Assembly: GCA_900547305.1 (NCBI GenBank)
Contig: URGH01000045.1
Span: 1 to 20,732, forward strand
Reading direction: 5' to 3'
DNA: 20,732 nt
DNA from: an uncultured Oscillospiraceae bacterium
GTDB taxonomy: Bacteria > Bacillota > Clostridia > Oscillospirales > Acutalibacteraceae
Part shown: piece by piece, positions 1 through 7,006 of the stretch
Layout: every line of letters starts with the position of its first letter
Numbering within the stretch: the first letter of the stretch is position 1
Notes under the pieces: generated by a model
Told to the model about the DNA's origin: nothing
The model's database searches: none
The model's input: the letters and a program-made list of their open reading frames with translations, nothing else
Position numbers and translations under genes: made by a program

Positions 1-30
1 AGCGGCTGTCAACGGAGTTGACTGAGGGGT
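1..30 (+). repeat. Partial copy of GC-rich palindromic repeat
   Basis: The first bases match the end of the repeat seen at 18071-18146 and 20666-20732: an AGCGGCTG block, a short hairpin (GTCAAC at 8-13 pairing with GTTGAC at 17-22) and then TGAGGGG. The copy is cut by the window edge, so its full extent is unknown. Confidence 0.55.
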
Positions 31-121
31 ATTCTTCTAATGTCTACCGTCTAATATCTAACGTCTAAATTGACTGAGGGGTATTCTTCTAACGTCTACC
101 GTCTAATGTCTAACATCTAAA
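18..121 (+). repeat. Two tandem copies of a 52-bp repeat containing heptamer arrays
   Basis: Copies at 18-69 and 70-121 match at 49 of 52 positions. Each starts with TTGACTGAGGGGTATTC and ends in about five 7-bp units of the form TCTAAYG (36-69 and 88-121). A related copy in opposite orientation lies at 20617-20668. The array starts about 6 bp past the stop codon of the XRE gene at 127-351, so it forms that gene's 3' flank. Confidence 0.85.
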
Positions 122-126
122 ATAAT

Positions 127-351
127 CTATCTTTCCGGGTACGGCATATCTTTAGGTAATCCTAAAATGTAATCCGATGAAACATTATAGTATTTGCAAA
201 GCGTTATTAAATGTTCAATAGGCAAAGCTCTTATTCCCCGCTCATATTTGCTGTAATAGCTTTGGTCGGTTTGTAATAATTCCGCTATTTCAAGCTGTGT
301 TTTATCTTTATCTATGCGTAGTTCCCTTATAATTTCATTGTACTTTTTCAT
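127..351 (-). CDS. Small XRE-family helix-turn-helix repressor
   Basis: A 74-residue protein that is essentially one Cro/CI-type HTH domain. Residues 4-65 carry the usual pattern: IRELRIDKDKTQLEIAELL, then the recognition helix region DQSYYSKYERG, then a DYILGL tail typical of clostridial and phage XRE repressors. It probably binds DNA as a dimer. The ATG at 351 is preceded by a GAGGT ribosome site nine bases upstream. The gene is divergent from the small gene at 472-777, and the 120 bp between them holds two matching inverted repeats that are likely its operators, so it probably represses itself and its neighbour. Base composition is clearly AT-richer than the DegV and transporter genes that follow, suggesting an acquired accessory pair. 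Family assignment is firm; the partner signal, if any, is unknown. Confidence 0.9.
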   Translation of the reverse strand: MKKYNEIIRELRIDKDKTQLEIAELLQTDQSYYSKYERGIRALPIEHLITLCKYYNVSSDYILGLPKDMPYPER

Positions 352-383
352 AAAACAAAAACCTCATTTTGTTAGTTTGTACA

Positions 384-439
384 ATTATAACATAGGTTTA
401 ATGTTCCCTATTGACTTTAGGTCAGTTTAGACCTATAAT
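384..439. promoter_or_regulatory. Divergent promoters with two XRE operator candidates
   Basis: Plus-strand promoter: TTGACT at 411-416, 17-bp spacer, TATAAT at 434-439. Minus-strand promoter: TATAAT read from 389 to 384, with no good -35. An inverted repeat TAGGTC-N6-GACCTA (418-435) fills the plus spacer. A looser copy of the same 18-bp length, TAGG-N10-CCTA (393-410), lies in the minus promoter spacer. The centres are 25 bp apart. These are likely binding sites for the XRE protein at 127-351. Confidence 0.75.
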
Positions 440-471
440 ATTTTGTGACAAAAGAAATGAGGTATAAAAAT

Positions 472-777
472 ATGGAATTTTCAAATATGCTGGAAAGATG
501 CAAGCTATTTAAAATAGCCGATTATCTTTTAACAGGCGATGTTATTTGCGATGAAGAAAACCGCACCGATTATGAAACCGAAATAAGAAATATGGAAGTT
601 GAAACCGAAAAGTTACTTGAAAAGTATTTTCCGGATACAGAGGAGCAAGAGGAAATTTATAATGAAATATCCCGCCGCGAAATGCTTATAAAAAATATTT
701 ACTTTCAATTCGGGCTTATTGCGGGGCTGAATATTTCAGGGCAAATAGCGGGCAGAGCCGCGGAATTGGGGCAATAG
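472..777 (+). CDS. Small acidic protein of unknown function, paired with XRE repressor
   Basis: A 101-residue, glutamate-rich, mostly helical protein. The N-terminal part (MEFSNMLERCKLFKIADYLLTGD) leads into a charged helix (about 35-70) and ends in a more hydrophobic helix (FGLIAGLNISGQIAG). The layout, a helix with acidic residues followed by a conserved-looking F-x-x-G-x-x-x-G segment, loosely recalls DUF6809-type clostridial/phage proteins, but I do not claim membership. The ATG at 472 was chosen because GAGGT lies eight bases upstream. An in-frame GTG at 445 falls at or before the expected transcript start (TATAAT ends at 439) and lacks a ribosome site. It is divergent from the XRE gene with a shared operator region, so the two form a regulator-target pair. 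It meets degV tail to tail 11 bp downstream with no clear terminator. Confidence 0.75.
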   Translation: MEFSNMLERCKLFKIADYLLTGDVICDEENRTDYETEIRNMEVETEKLLEKYFPDTEEQEEIYNEISRREMLIKNIYFQFGLIAGLNISGQIAGRAAELGQ

Positions 778-788
778 CCGCAATTACA

Positions 789-1649
789 TTACTTCTCCGT
801 TCCCGGGAAGAAAAGCGCCACCGTGCCGGGGCCTACGTGTGAACCGGTTACAGGCTCATAGCAAACGTTAAGCACATTACCTCTAAAGCCTTGCTTTTTA
901 AGCAGGGCAACAAGCGCTTCCGCGTCCTCGGGCGCGTCGGCATGGGCAATGCCTATATCCGCTTTTTTATCGGCGGCAAGCGCACCGTATTTTTCTGCAA
1001 GGGTTGTAAGCGCAGCTTTTTTGCCGCGCGCCTTTCCGCAGGATATAATATGCCCTGTTTCATCGCCCTTTAAAATCGGCTTTATGTTGAGCAGTGTACC
1101 TATCATTGCAGCGGTGCCGCTTATTCTTCCGCCTTTTTTAAGGTATTTTAAATCGTCAACCGTAAAATACTGGCACATTGTGTTGCGTTCACTTAAAATG
1201 CAGGCTTCAATATCCTTAAAAGAAATTCCGCTGTCACGCATTTCGGCGGCGCGTATAACAAGCAGCCCCTCGCCGAGTGAGGCGGCGTAGGTATCTATTG
1301 TGGCTATTAAGCGCTCGGGAAACTCCTCGCGCAATTCTTCGGCAACCATTGCGGCGCTGTGGGCAGTTCCGCTTATCCCGCCCGACATACCTATATATAA
1401 TACGTCGTCCCCGTTTTCAAGACTTTTTCTGAAACCGGAATTTATAATATCGGGATTTATCATTGAGGTTTTAATTTCAGCACCCTCACGCATTGCGTCG
1501 TAAAATTTTACACCGCCCGTTTCCCATTCGTCGGCATACGGCAGATCTTTACCGTTCACGGTATAAGAAAAGGGCAAAAGTGAAATATTATATTTGTGTA
1601 TAAGCGAAATCGGCAGGTTTGCCGATGTATCTGTAAAAATTGTAATCAT
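789..1649 (-). CDS. DegV family fatty-acid-binding protein
   Basis: A 286-residue full-length DegV-family protein. Members bind a fatty acid and, as FakB-type subunits, present it to a fatty-acid kinase (FakA) for entry into phospholipid synthesis. Visible hallmarks are the N-terminal TDTSANLP motif, GMSGGISGTAHSA (about 93-105), DLKYLKKGGRISG with LLNIKPIL (about 165-192), and the C-terminal TGSHVGPGTVALFF block carrying the conserved His-Val-Gly-Pro-Gly. No FakA kinase gene is in the window. It is cytosolic, with no signal peptide. It is transcribed alone, divergently from the trpX-like gene, with AAAGGAGA about ten bases before the ATG. Family membership is clear; the ligand is inferred. 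Confidence 0.93.
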   Translation of the reverse strand: MITIFTDTSANLPISLIHKYNISLLPFSYTVNGKDLPYADEWETGGVKFYDAMREGAEIKTSMINPDIINSGFRKSLENGDDVLYIGMSGGISGTAHSAAMVAEELREEFPERLIATIDTYAASLGEGLLVIRAAEMRDSGISFKDIEACILSERNTMCQYFTVDDLKYLKKGGRISGTAAMIGTLLNIKPILKGDETGHIISCGKARGKKAALTTLAEKYGALAADKKADIGIAHADAPEDAEALVALLKKQGFRGNVLNVCYEPVTGSHVGPGTVALFFPGTEK

Positions 1650-1684
1650 AGCAGAGTCTCCTTTACGTTGCGTTATCTGTATCT

Positions 1685-1714
1685 ATTATAACGCTTTCGG
1701 CGGTATTTTTTCAA
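1685..1714 (-). promoter_or_regulatory. Promoter of degV
   Basis: Read on the minus strand: TTGAAA (1714-1709), an 18-bp spacer and TATAAT (1690-1685), giving a leader of about 30 bases before the ATG at 1649. Confidence 0.65.
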
Positions 1715-1836
1715 GCTATATGCGAATTTATTTACTCTATTGCAAAAATTACATCTGTAGAGCTGCCGAAAATCACTCTACCGACAGTAGAAATCCGCTT
1801 ATTACCGCTGTTTTTGCATTATATTTAAAAAAGCGC

Positions 1837-1865
1837 TTGACTTTATCGCTTTAAAGCGATATAAT
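1837..1865 (+). promoter_or_regulatory. Promoter with palindromic operator for the TrpXYZ-type operon
   Basis: TTGACT (1837-1842), a 17-bp spacer and TATAAT (1860-1865). A perfect 16-bp palindrome, ATCGCTTTAAAGCGAT (1845-1860), occupies nearly the whole spacer and touches the -10. A second short palindrome, AAGCGCTT (1831-1838), overlaps the -35. The placement is that of a repressor operator. The regulator is not identifiable from the window. Confidence 0.8.
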
Positions 1866-1889
1866 ATCATTCAAAGGAGATAGATTGAT

Positions 1890-2867
1890 ATGAAATTCAA
1901 AAAAATATTATCTGCGGTAACAGCACTTACACTTGCTGCCGCCCTCTGCGTTTCGTTCGCGGGCTGCGGAGAAAAAAAGGAAAAGGATAAATATACGGTA
2001 GGTATTTGCCAGTTGGCGCAGCATGAAGCGCTTGACGCTGCGACCAAGGGCTTTAAAGACGCTCTTACGGAAAAATTGGGCGATAAGGTTGAATTTAAGG
2101 AGCAGAACGCCGCCGGCGAATCAACCACCTGCACCACAATAGTAAACCAGTTTGTATCAAGCAAGGTTGACCTTATATTTGCAAACGCCACAGGTGCCTT
2201 GCAGGCTGCTGTTTCGGGAACAGAGAGTATTCCGATTGTGGGCACCTCAATAACCGATTATGCAACCGCCCTTGAAATTGATTTAAAGGATTGGACAGGC
2301 AAGACAGGCATTAACGCAACCGGCACATCCGATTTAGCGCCGCTTGACAAGCAGGCGGAAATGTTCAAGGAACTGCTGCCGAACGCTAAAAAGGTGGGCA
2401 TACTTTATTGCTCAGGTGAGGCAAACTCAAAATATCAGGCAACCGAAATTACTAAATATCTTAAAAAGCTCGGCATCGAAACCAAGGAATACACCAGCGC
2501 CGATTCAAACGATATAGCTCAGGTTGTAACCGCCGCCTGCGCCGAGGTTGACGCGCTTTATGTTCCTACCGATAACACGATGGCTTCAAACGTGCAGATA
2601 ATAAACAACATTGCAGAGCCTGCAAAAATTCCGGTTATAGCGGGTGAAAAGGGCATTTGCAACGGCTGCGGCATTGCAACCCTTTCAATCGACTACTACA
2701 GCATAGGCAAAAAAGCGGGCGAAATGGCGTACGATATACTTGTAAACGGGAAAAAACCCGCCGATATGGATATCGCTTTTGATTCCGCCCCGGTTAAGGA
2801 GTATATTAAGGAGCGCTGCGATAAGCTCGGCATAACCGTTCCGAGCGATTACACGGCAATTCAGTAA
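1890..2867 (+). CDS. trpX: TrpX-type ABC transporter substrate-binding lipoprotein
   Basis: A 325-residue exported lipoprotein of the ABC_sub_bind family (PF04392). The signal peptide has KK at 4-5, a hydrophobic core and lipobox FAGC, with the lipidated cysteine at 26. The mature part begins KYTVGICQLAQHEALDAATKGF, the family's typical first strand and helix, and shows the two-lobe periplasmic-binding fold (KKVGILYCSGEANSKYQ near 170; DALYVPTDNTMASN near 230). In streptococci related proteins bind tryptophan or tyrosine; the ligand here is inferred. It is the first gene of an operon with a permease and an ATPase. AAAGGAGA precedes the ATG by about nine bases. A strong hairpin follows the stop, probably raising expression of this gene above its membrane partners. 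Confidence 0.88.
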   Translation: MKFKKILSAVTALTLAAALCVSFAGCGEKKEKDKYTVGICQLAQHEALDAATKGFKDALTEKLGDKVEFKEQNAAGESTTCTTIVNQFVSSKVDLIFANATGALQAAVSGTESIPIVGTSITDYATALEIDLKDWTGKTGINATGTSDLAPLDKQAEMFKELLPNAKKVGILYCSGEANSKYQATEITKYLKKLGIETKEYTSADSNDIAQVVTAACAEVDALYVPTDNTMASNVQIINNIAEPAKIPVIAGEKGICNGCGIATLSIDYYSIGKKAGEMAYDILVNGKKPADMDIAFDSAPVKEYIKERCDKLGITVPSDYTAIQ

Positions 2868-2886
2868 ATAAAAAAATTAAGCTATG

Positions 2887-2913
2887 GCGATAGGGCGTAT
2901 TATACCCTATCGC
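2887..2913 (+). promoter_or_regulatory. Intercistronic hairpin after the binding-protein gene
   Basis: A perfect 9-bp stem, GCGATAGGG (2887-2895) with CCCTATCGC (2905-2913), and a 9-base loop. There is no T-run behind it, so it is more likely an mRNA-stabilising or partial read-through element than a full terminator. Confidence 0.65.
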
Positions 2914-2941
2914 TTATTGCGGTTTTGAAAGGAATTTAAAA

Positions 2942-3859
2942 ATGCTATCATTTCTCAGTTCTTTGCCGGGCGCGGTGGCGCAGGGCGCAATATGGGGTAT
3001 TATGGCGGTAGGCGTGTTTATCACCTATAAAATACTTGACCTTGCCGACCTTACGGTAGACGGCTCGTTCGGCACGGGCGGCGCGGTGCTGGTTGTATGT
3101 ACCGCGGGCGGAATGAACATATATCTTGCCATGCTTTTATCATTACTTGCGGGCTGTGCGGCGGGCTTTGTAACGGGCGTTCTGCACACTAAATTCGGCA
3201 TACCTGCAATTCTTGCCGGAATACTTACGCAAATAGCCCTTTATTCGGTAAACCTTCGCATTATGAGCGGCAAGGCGAATCAGCCGCTTTCGGCTATGAA
3301 ATACAGAAAAATACTTTTGGTTTCTCTCAGGAACATAAATAAATCACTTATAGTCTGCGGTATATTTGTGGCTGTAATAATCGCGCTGCTTTATTGGTTC
3401 TTCGGCACAGAGTTGGGTCATTCGCTGAGAGCCACAGGCTGTAATCAGGCAATGGCGCGGGCAAACGGAATAAATACCGCCACAAACAAGATAATAGGCT
3501 TTGTTGTGTCAAACGGTCTTGTGGCGCTCTCGGGCGGGCTGCTTGCGCAGTACCAGGGCTTTGCCGATGTTAATATGGGGCGCGGCGCTATAGTAATAGG
3601 TCTTGCCGCCATAATAATAGGCGATGTGGTATTCGGCAAGATATTTAAAAACTTTGCCCTTAAACTTTTGGGCGCGGTTTTGGGAGGCGTTATCTACTAT
3701 ATAGTTATATCCTTTGTTTTGTGGCTCGGTCTTCCCGCAAACGACCTTAAAATGCTTACGGCGGCGGTTGTGGCGCTCTTCCTCGGGGTACCCTATTGGA
3801 AAGGCAAAATTGCCGAAAAACGCGTAAAACCCGCTGAGGAGGTAAAAGCCGATGCTTGA
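2942..3859 (+). CDS. trpY: ABC transporter permease, TrpY type
   Basis: A 305-residue inner-membrane permease of the BPD_transp_2 superfamily (PF02653), in the branch that partners ABC_sub_bind proteins. It has about eight to nine hydrophobic segments. The first follows a short N-terminus (GAVAQGAIWGIMAVGVFITYKILDLADLTVDGSFGTGGAV, the characteristic opening), and the EAA-like cytoplasmic loop GHSLRATGCNQAMARANGINT lies at about 160-180. It probably forms a homodimeric channel. The ATG has AAAGGA about eight bases upstream. The last codons overlap the start of the ATPase gene by 8 bp, indicating translational coupling. Function follows from family and context; the substrate is probably an aromatic amino acid but is not proven. 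Confidence 0.88.
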   Translation: MLSFLSSLPGAVAQGAIWGIMAVGVFITYKILDLADLTVDGSFGTGGAVLVVCTAGGMNIYLAMLLSLLAGCAAGFVTGVLHTKFGIPAILAGILTQIALYSVNLRIMSGKANQPLSAMKYRKILLVSLRNINKSLIVCGIFVAVIIALLYWFFGTELGHSLRATGCNQAMARANGINTATNKIIGFVVSNGLVALSGGLLAQYQGFADVNMGRGAIVIGLAAIIIGDVVFGKIFKNFALKLLGAVLGGVIYYIVISFVLWLGLPANDLKMLTAAVVALFLGVPYWKGKIAEKRVKPAEEVKADA

Positions 3860-4646
3860 AATTAAAAATGTTTATAAAACCTTTAATCCCGGCACAATAA
3901 ACGAGAAAAAAGCGCTTAACGGGCTTAATTTAACCCTTAACGACGGCGATTTTGTAACCGTGATAGGCGGAAACGGCGCGGGAAAATCCACCATGCTTAA
4001 TATGATAGCGGGCGTGTACCCGGTGGACAGCGGCGCTATAATAATTGACGGAACCGACGTTACAAAGCTGCCCGAGCACAAGCGCGCAAAATATCTGGGC
4101 AGAGTTTTCCAAGACCCTATGATGGGCACCGCGGCGGATATGTGGATAGAGGAAAATATGGCGCTTGCCGCCCGCAGGGGGCAAAGGCGCGGGCTTAAAT
4201 GGGCAATAAACAAGCACGAGCGCGAGCAGTTCAAAAAAATGCTTTCCGAGCTTGATTTAGGGCTTGAAAACCGCCTTTCGGCAAAGGTGGGGCTGCTCTC
4301 GGGCGGTCAGCGCCAGGCGCTTACGCTTTTAATGGCGGTAATGAAAAAGCCTAAGCTTTTATTGCTTGATGAGCACACCGCGGCGCTTGACCCGAAAACC
4401 GCCGCAAAGGTGCTTGAGCTTTCGGATAAGTTTATAGCCGAAGAGGGGCTTACCGCCATGATGGTAACCCACAATATGCGCGACGCAATAGCACACGGCA
4501 ACCGACTTATTATGATGAACAACGGAAAAATTATACTCGATGTTTCGGGCGAAGAAAAGAAAAAGCTCACGGTTGAATACCTGCTTGAGGCTTTCAGCAA
4601 ATTGAGCGGCGAGGAATTTGCAAACGACAGAGCGCTGCTTAACTGA
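3852..4646 (+). CDS. trpZ: ABC transporter ATP-binding protein, TrpZ type
   Basis: A 264-residue single-domain ATPase that would energise the importer at the cytoplasmic membrane face. Walker A is GGNGAGKST (39-47), the Q-loop lies in VFQDPM (about 85-90), the signature is LSGGQ (149-153), Walker B is LLLLDE (169-174) and the H-loop is VTHN (about 206). The D-loop region reads DEHTAALD, with His where many ABC proteins have Pro. The ATG overlaps the permease end and is served by GAGGAGG nine bases upstream. It is the last gene of the three-gene operon; no clear terminator follows, but a new promoter starts at 4664. Confidence 0.9.
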   Translation: MLEIKNVYKTFNPGTINEKKALNGLNLTLNDGDFVTVIGGNGAGKSTMLNMIAGVYPVDSGAIIIDGTDVTKLPEHKRAKYLGRVFQDPMMGTAADMWIEENMALAARRGQRRGLKWAINKHEREQFKKMLSELDLGLENRLSAKVGLLSGGQRQALTLLMAVMKKPKLLLLDEHTAALDPKTAAKVLELSDKFIAEEGLTAMMVTHNMRDAIAHGNRLIMMNNGKIILDVSGEEKKKLTVEYLLEAFSKLSGEEFANDRALLN

Positions 4647-4663
4647 TTTTTGCATTTTGGCAC

Positions 4664-4691
4664 TTGAAAACTTTTTTAAATATGGTAAAAT
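4664..4691 (+). promoter_or_regulatory. Promoter of the pduL-hemW operon
   Basis: TTGAAA (4664-4669), a 16-bp spacer and TAAAAT (4686-4691), preceded by TGG to give an extended -10. The TGGTAAAAT string also occurs in the CarD gene promoter at 13885-13893. Confidence 0.6.
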
Positions 4692-4723
4692 TAAATTAGA
4701 TTAAAAAAAGGAGTTCTTATAAA

Positions 4724-5296
4724 ATGGCAAAAGAAGTTTTGGTTGAAATATCCGCGCGCCACGTTCATGTAACAGACGAGGCACTTGAAATACTTTTCGG
4801 CAAGGGTCACAAGCTCACCCCGAAAAAGGATCTTTCGCAGCCGGGTCAGTTTGCGTGCGAGGAAAAGGTTACCGTAGTAGGTCCGAAATCGCAGCTTAAA
4901 GCGTCAATCTTGGGTCCGACCCGCCCCGAAACGCAGGTTGAGCTGTCTCTTACCGACGCACGCTCCATAGGCGTTACCGCACCCATAAGAGAATCGGGAG
5001 ATATTAAAGGCTCGGGCGTATGTAAGCTGGTAGGTCCCGCAGGTGAAATTGAGCTGACCGAGGGCGTTATTGCCGCAAAGCGCCATATACATATGACCCC
5101 CGAGGACGCCGAGAAATACGGCATTAAGGACAAGCAGATTGTAAGCGTTAAAATCCCGACCGAGGGCCGCGCGCTTGTTTTCGGCGATGTTGTAGCACGA
5201 GTCAGCCCCAAATATAAGCTGGCTATGCATATAGATACCGATGAGGCAAACGCCGCCGCGGTTCCCGGCAGCTGCATAGGTGAAATTCTTGACTGA
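4724..5296 (+). CDS. pduL: PduL-type phosphate acyltransferase
   Basis: A 190-residue protein of the PTAC family (PF06130), which interconverts acyl-CoA and acyl-phosphate (acetyl or propanoyl) with phosphate. It shows the family's two repeated halves, each with a metal-binding histidine pair: RHVHVT (His13, His15) and KRHIHM (His121, His123), plus the LGPTRPETQVELS block (63-75). The protein starts right at the domain and has no N-terminal extension of the microcompartment-targeting kind, and no shell protein genes are nearby. It is therefore probably a free cytosolic enzyme serving acetate metabolism in place of a Pta/EutD enzyme. It is first in an operon with hemW, overlapping it by 8-17 bp. 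AAAGGAG lies about ten bases before the ATG. Confidence 0.92.
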   Translation: MAKEVLVEISARHVHVTDEALEILFGKGHKLTPKKDLSQPGQFACEEKVTVVGPKSQLKASILGPTRPETQVELSLTDARSIGVTAPIRESGDIKGSGVCKLVGPAGEIELTEGVIAAKRHIHMTPEDAEKYGIKDKQIVSVKIPTEGRALVFGDVVARVSPKYKLAMHIDTDEANAAAVPGSCIGEILD

Positions 5297-6401
5297 TAAC
5301 CCAATAGGGCTTTACATTCACATACCCTTTTGCGCGAAAAAATGCGCGTATTGCGATTTTTATTCCGCCTGTGTTACAAACGAGCTTACAGAGGAATATG
5401 TAAAAGGGCTTTGTGAATCCTTTAAAAATTGGGGCGGTAAAATTTGCCGCCCTGTTGATACGGTTTACTTTGGCGGAGGAACGCCGTCGCTTTTGGGGAA
5501 CAGAATTGTTCCCCTTTTAAGGGCGGCGCGCTCCTCTTTTTGTATTACCGATAATGCCGAGATAACCGCCGAGTTAAACCCTGCGGGCAACTCCGCCGAA
5601 TTTCTTTCCGCCTGCAAGTGTGCGGGCATTAACAGGCTGTCGGTAGGCGCGCAAAGCGGGAGTGATGATGAGCTTTTGCTGCTCGGGCGAACGCACACCG
5701 TAAAGGATACCGCCGAAACGGTTAAAGCGGCGCGGGATATGGGCTTTGGAAACATTTCGCTTGATTTAATGTGTGGCTTGCCCGGCTCAAATACAGAAAG
5801 TCTTAAAAAAAGCCTTGATTTTACCGTGGGGCTTGAGCCGGAGCATATATCCGTATATATACTGAAAATAGAGGAAAACACCCTGTTTTATAAAAACAAA
5901 GCTACGCTGGCGCTGCCCGATGACGATGAAACGGCAGAGCAATATATGTATATATGCGAATACCTCGAAAGTAAGGGATATTTGCATTATGAAATATCGA
6001 ATTTCTGCCGCCCTGGGTATGAGAGCCACCATAACCTTAAATACTGGAACTGCGACGAATATTTAGGCATAGGCGCGGCGGCGCACTCGTTTATTGACGG
6101 AAAGCGATTTTTCTACCCCCGCAGCATTAAAGCCTTTTTAAGCGGGGAGCCGCCTGTGCCCGACGGCGACGGTGGAGACGCGACCGAATACATTATGCTC
6201 CGCTTGCGATTATCCCGCGGGGTAAATTTTGCCGAATACCGCAGGCGGTTCGGGTCTGCCCTGCCCAATAGCTTTATAAAAGCGGCTGAAACCTTAAGCG
6301 GTATAGGGCTTGTAAAAATAACCGAAGACGCGGTTGCGATAACCGACAGGGGCATGCCGGTTTCCAACAGCATAATAACCGAATTATTGGAGAATATATA
6401 A
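5289..6401 (+). CDS. hemW: Radical SAM heme chaperone HemW
   Basis: About 370 residues, normal for HemW. The radical SAM cluster motif is CAKKCAYC (CX3CX2C) inside the family signature LYIHIPFC, followed by GGGTPS (about residue 62-67) and a C-terminal HemN_C-type region (GVNFAEYRRRFG). HemW proteins were long annotated as oxygen-independent coproporphyrinogen oxidases but act as heme-trafficking proteins. Two starts are possible: GTG at 5280 with no ribosome site, and TTG at 5289 with AGGTGA five bases upstream. I prefer TTG. Either way it overlaps the end of pduL and shares one base with the next gene's start (TAATG), so it sits in a tightly coupled operon. Confidence 0.92.
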   Translation: MTDNPIGLYIHIPFCAKKCAYCDFYSACVTNELTEEYVKGLCESFKNWGGKICRPVDTVYFGGGTPSLLGNRIVPLLRAARSSFCITDNAEITAELNPAGNSAEFLSACKCAGINRLSVGAQSGSDDELLLLGRTHTVKDTAETVKAARDMGFGNISLDLMCGLPGSNTESLKKSLDFTVGLEPEHISVYILKIEENTLFYKNKATLALPDDDETAEQYMYICEYLESKGYLHYEISNFCRPGYESHHNLKYWNCDEYLGIGAAAHSFIDGKRFFYPRSIKAFLSGEPPVPDGDGGDATEYIMLRLRLSRGVNFAEYRRRFGSALPNSFIKAAETLSGIGLVKITEDAVAITDRGMPVSNSIITELLENI

Positions 6402-7006
6402 TGAGAACGCTTAAAATTCATCTTATACGCCATGGAGCTACCGACGCGAATTATGACGGACGTTACATAGGCTGCAACACCGATTTACCGCTCGCCCCCG
6501 AGGGGCTGAACGAGTTGCGCCTGTTAAAGGACGATATTGATTACCCCGAAATTGAAAGGCTCTATTCAAGCCCCATGCTGCGCTGCCGCCAGACGGGAGC
6601 CGTGCTCTACCCCGATTTTGAGCCCGTAACGGTTGAGGAATTAAAGGAATATGATTTCGGCTCGTTTGAGAATAAAACCGCCGCCGAGCTTGAAAGCAAC
6701 CCGAATTTTATACCTTGGACGTCGGGCAGGCTGTCAGCCCCGCCCGGAGGGGAGGATAATTCCGAGTTTATAAAGCGCATTTGCGTAGGCTTTAATAAAA
6801 TCGTGCTTGATATGATTGGAAGCGGGCTTACCGAAAGCGCCGTTATAATGCACGGCGGCGCTATTATGATGCTGCTCGGCGTTTCTGCCGTGCCGAGACA
6901 CAAGCCCGTTGAATGGACGGCGGATAACGGCAGGGGCTATTCAGTAAGAGTTACCCCCTCGCTTTACCATAAAAGCGGCGTTATAGAGGTTTACGGTATT
7001 GTATGA
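6401..7006 (+). CDS. Histidine phosphatase family protein (CobC/phosphoglycerate mutase-like)
   Basis: A 201-residue cytosolic phosphatase of the two-histidine superfamily. The catalytic RHG (Arg10, His11, Gly12) lies in IHLIRHGATDAN. SSPMLRCRQTG (56-66) gives the second arginine, Glu83 in KEYDFGSFE is the acid candidate, and the second histidine is His151 in VIMHGG. The EYDFGSFENKTAAEL block is common to CobC (alpha-ribazole phosphatase) and phosphoglycerate-mutase-like members, so the exact substrate is open. No other cobalamin genes are in the window, which argues against calling it CobC. The start overlaps the hemW stop by one base and the end overlaps the next gene by 8 bp. Confidence 0.88.
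   Translation: MRTLKIHLIRHGATDANYDGRYIGCNTDLPLAPEGLNELRLLKDDIDYPEIERLYSSPMLRCRQTGAVLYPDFEPVTVEELKEYDFGSFENKTAAELESNPNFIPWTSGRLSAPPGGEDNSEFIKRICVGFNKIVLDMIGSGLTESAVIMHGGAIMMLLGVSAVPRHKPVEWTADNGRGYSVRVTPSLYHKSGVIEVYGIV

Noticed and set aside
18..121. CRISPR-like array at the left edge
   Set aside because: Only two tandem copies with no unique spacers, and the internal unit is a 7-bp repeat.
445..471. GTG start for the gene at 472-777
   Set aside because: It lies only six bases after the -10 box, at or before the transcript start, and has no ribosome site, while ATG 472 has one.
4724..5296. Part of a propanediol or ethanolamine microcompartment operon
   Set aside because: No shell protein, aldehyde dehydrogenase or diol dehydratase genes, and PduL lacks an encapsulation-type N-terminal extension.
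6401..7006. Specific assignment as alpha-ribazole phosphatase CobC
   Set aside because: The family motifs fit, but no cobalamin genes are near, so only the superfamily is supported.
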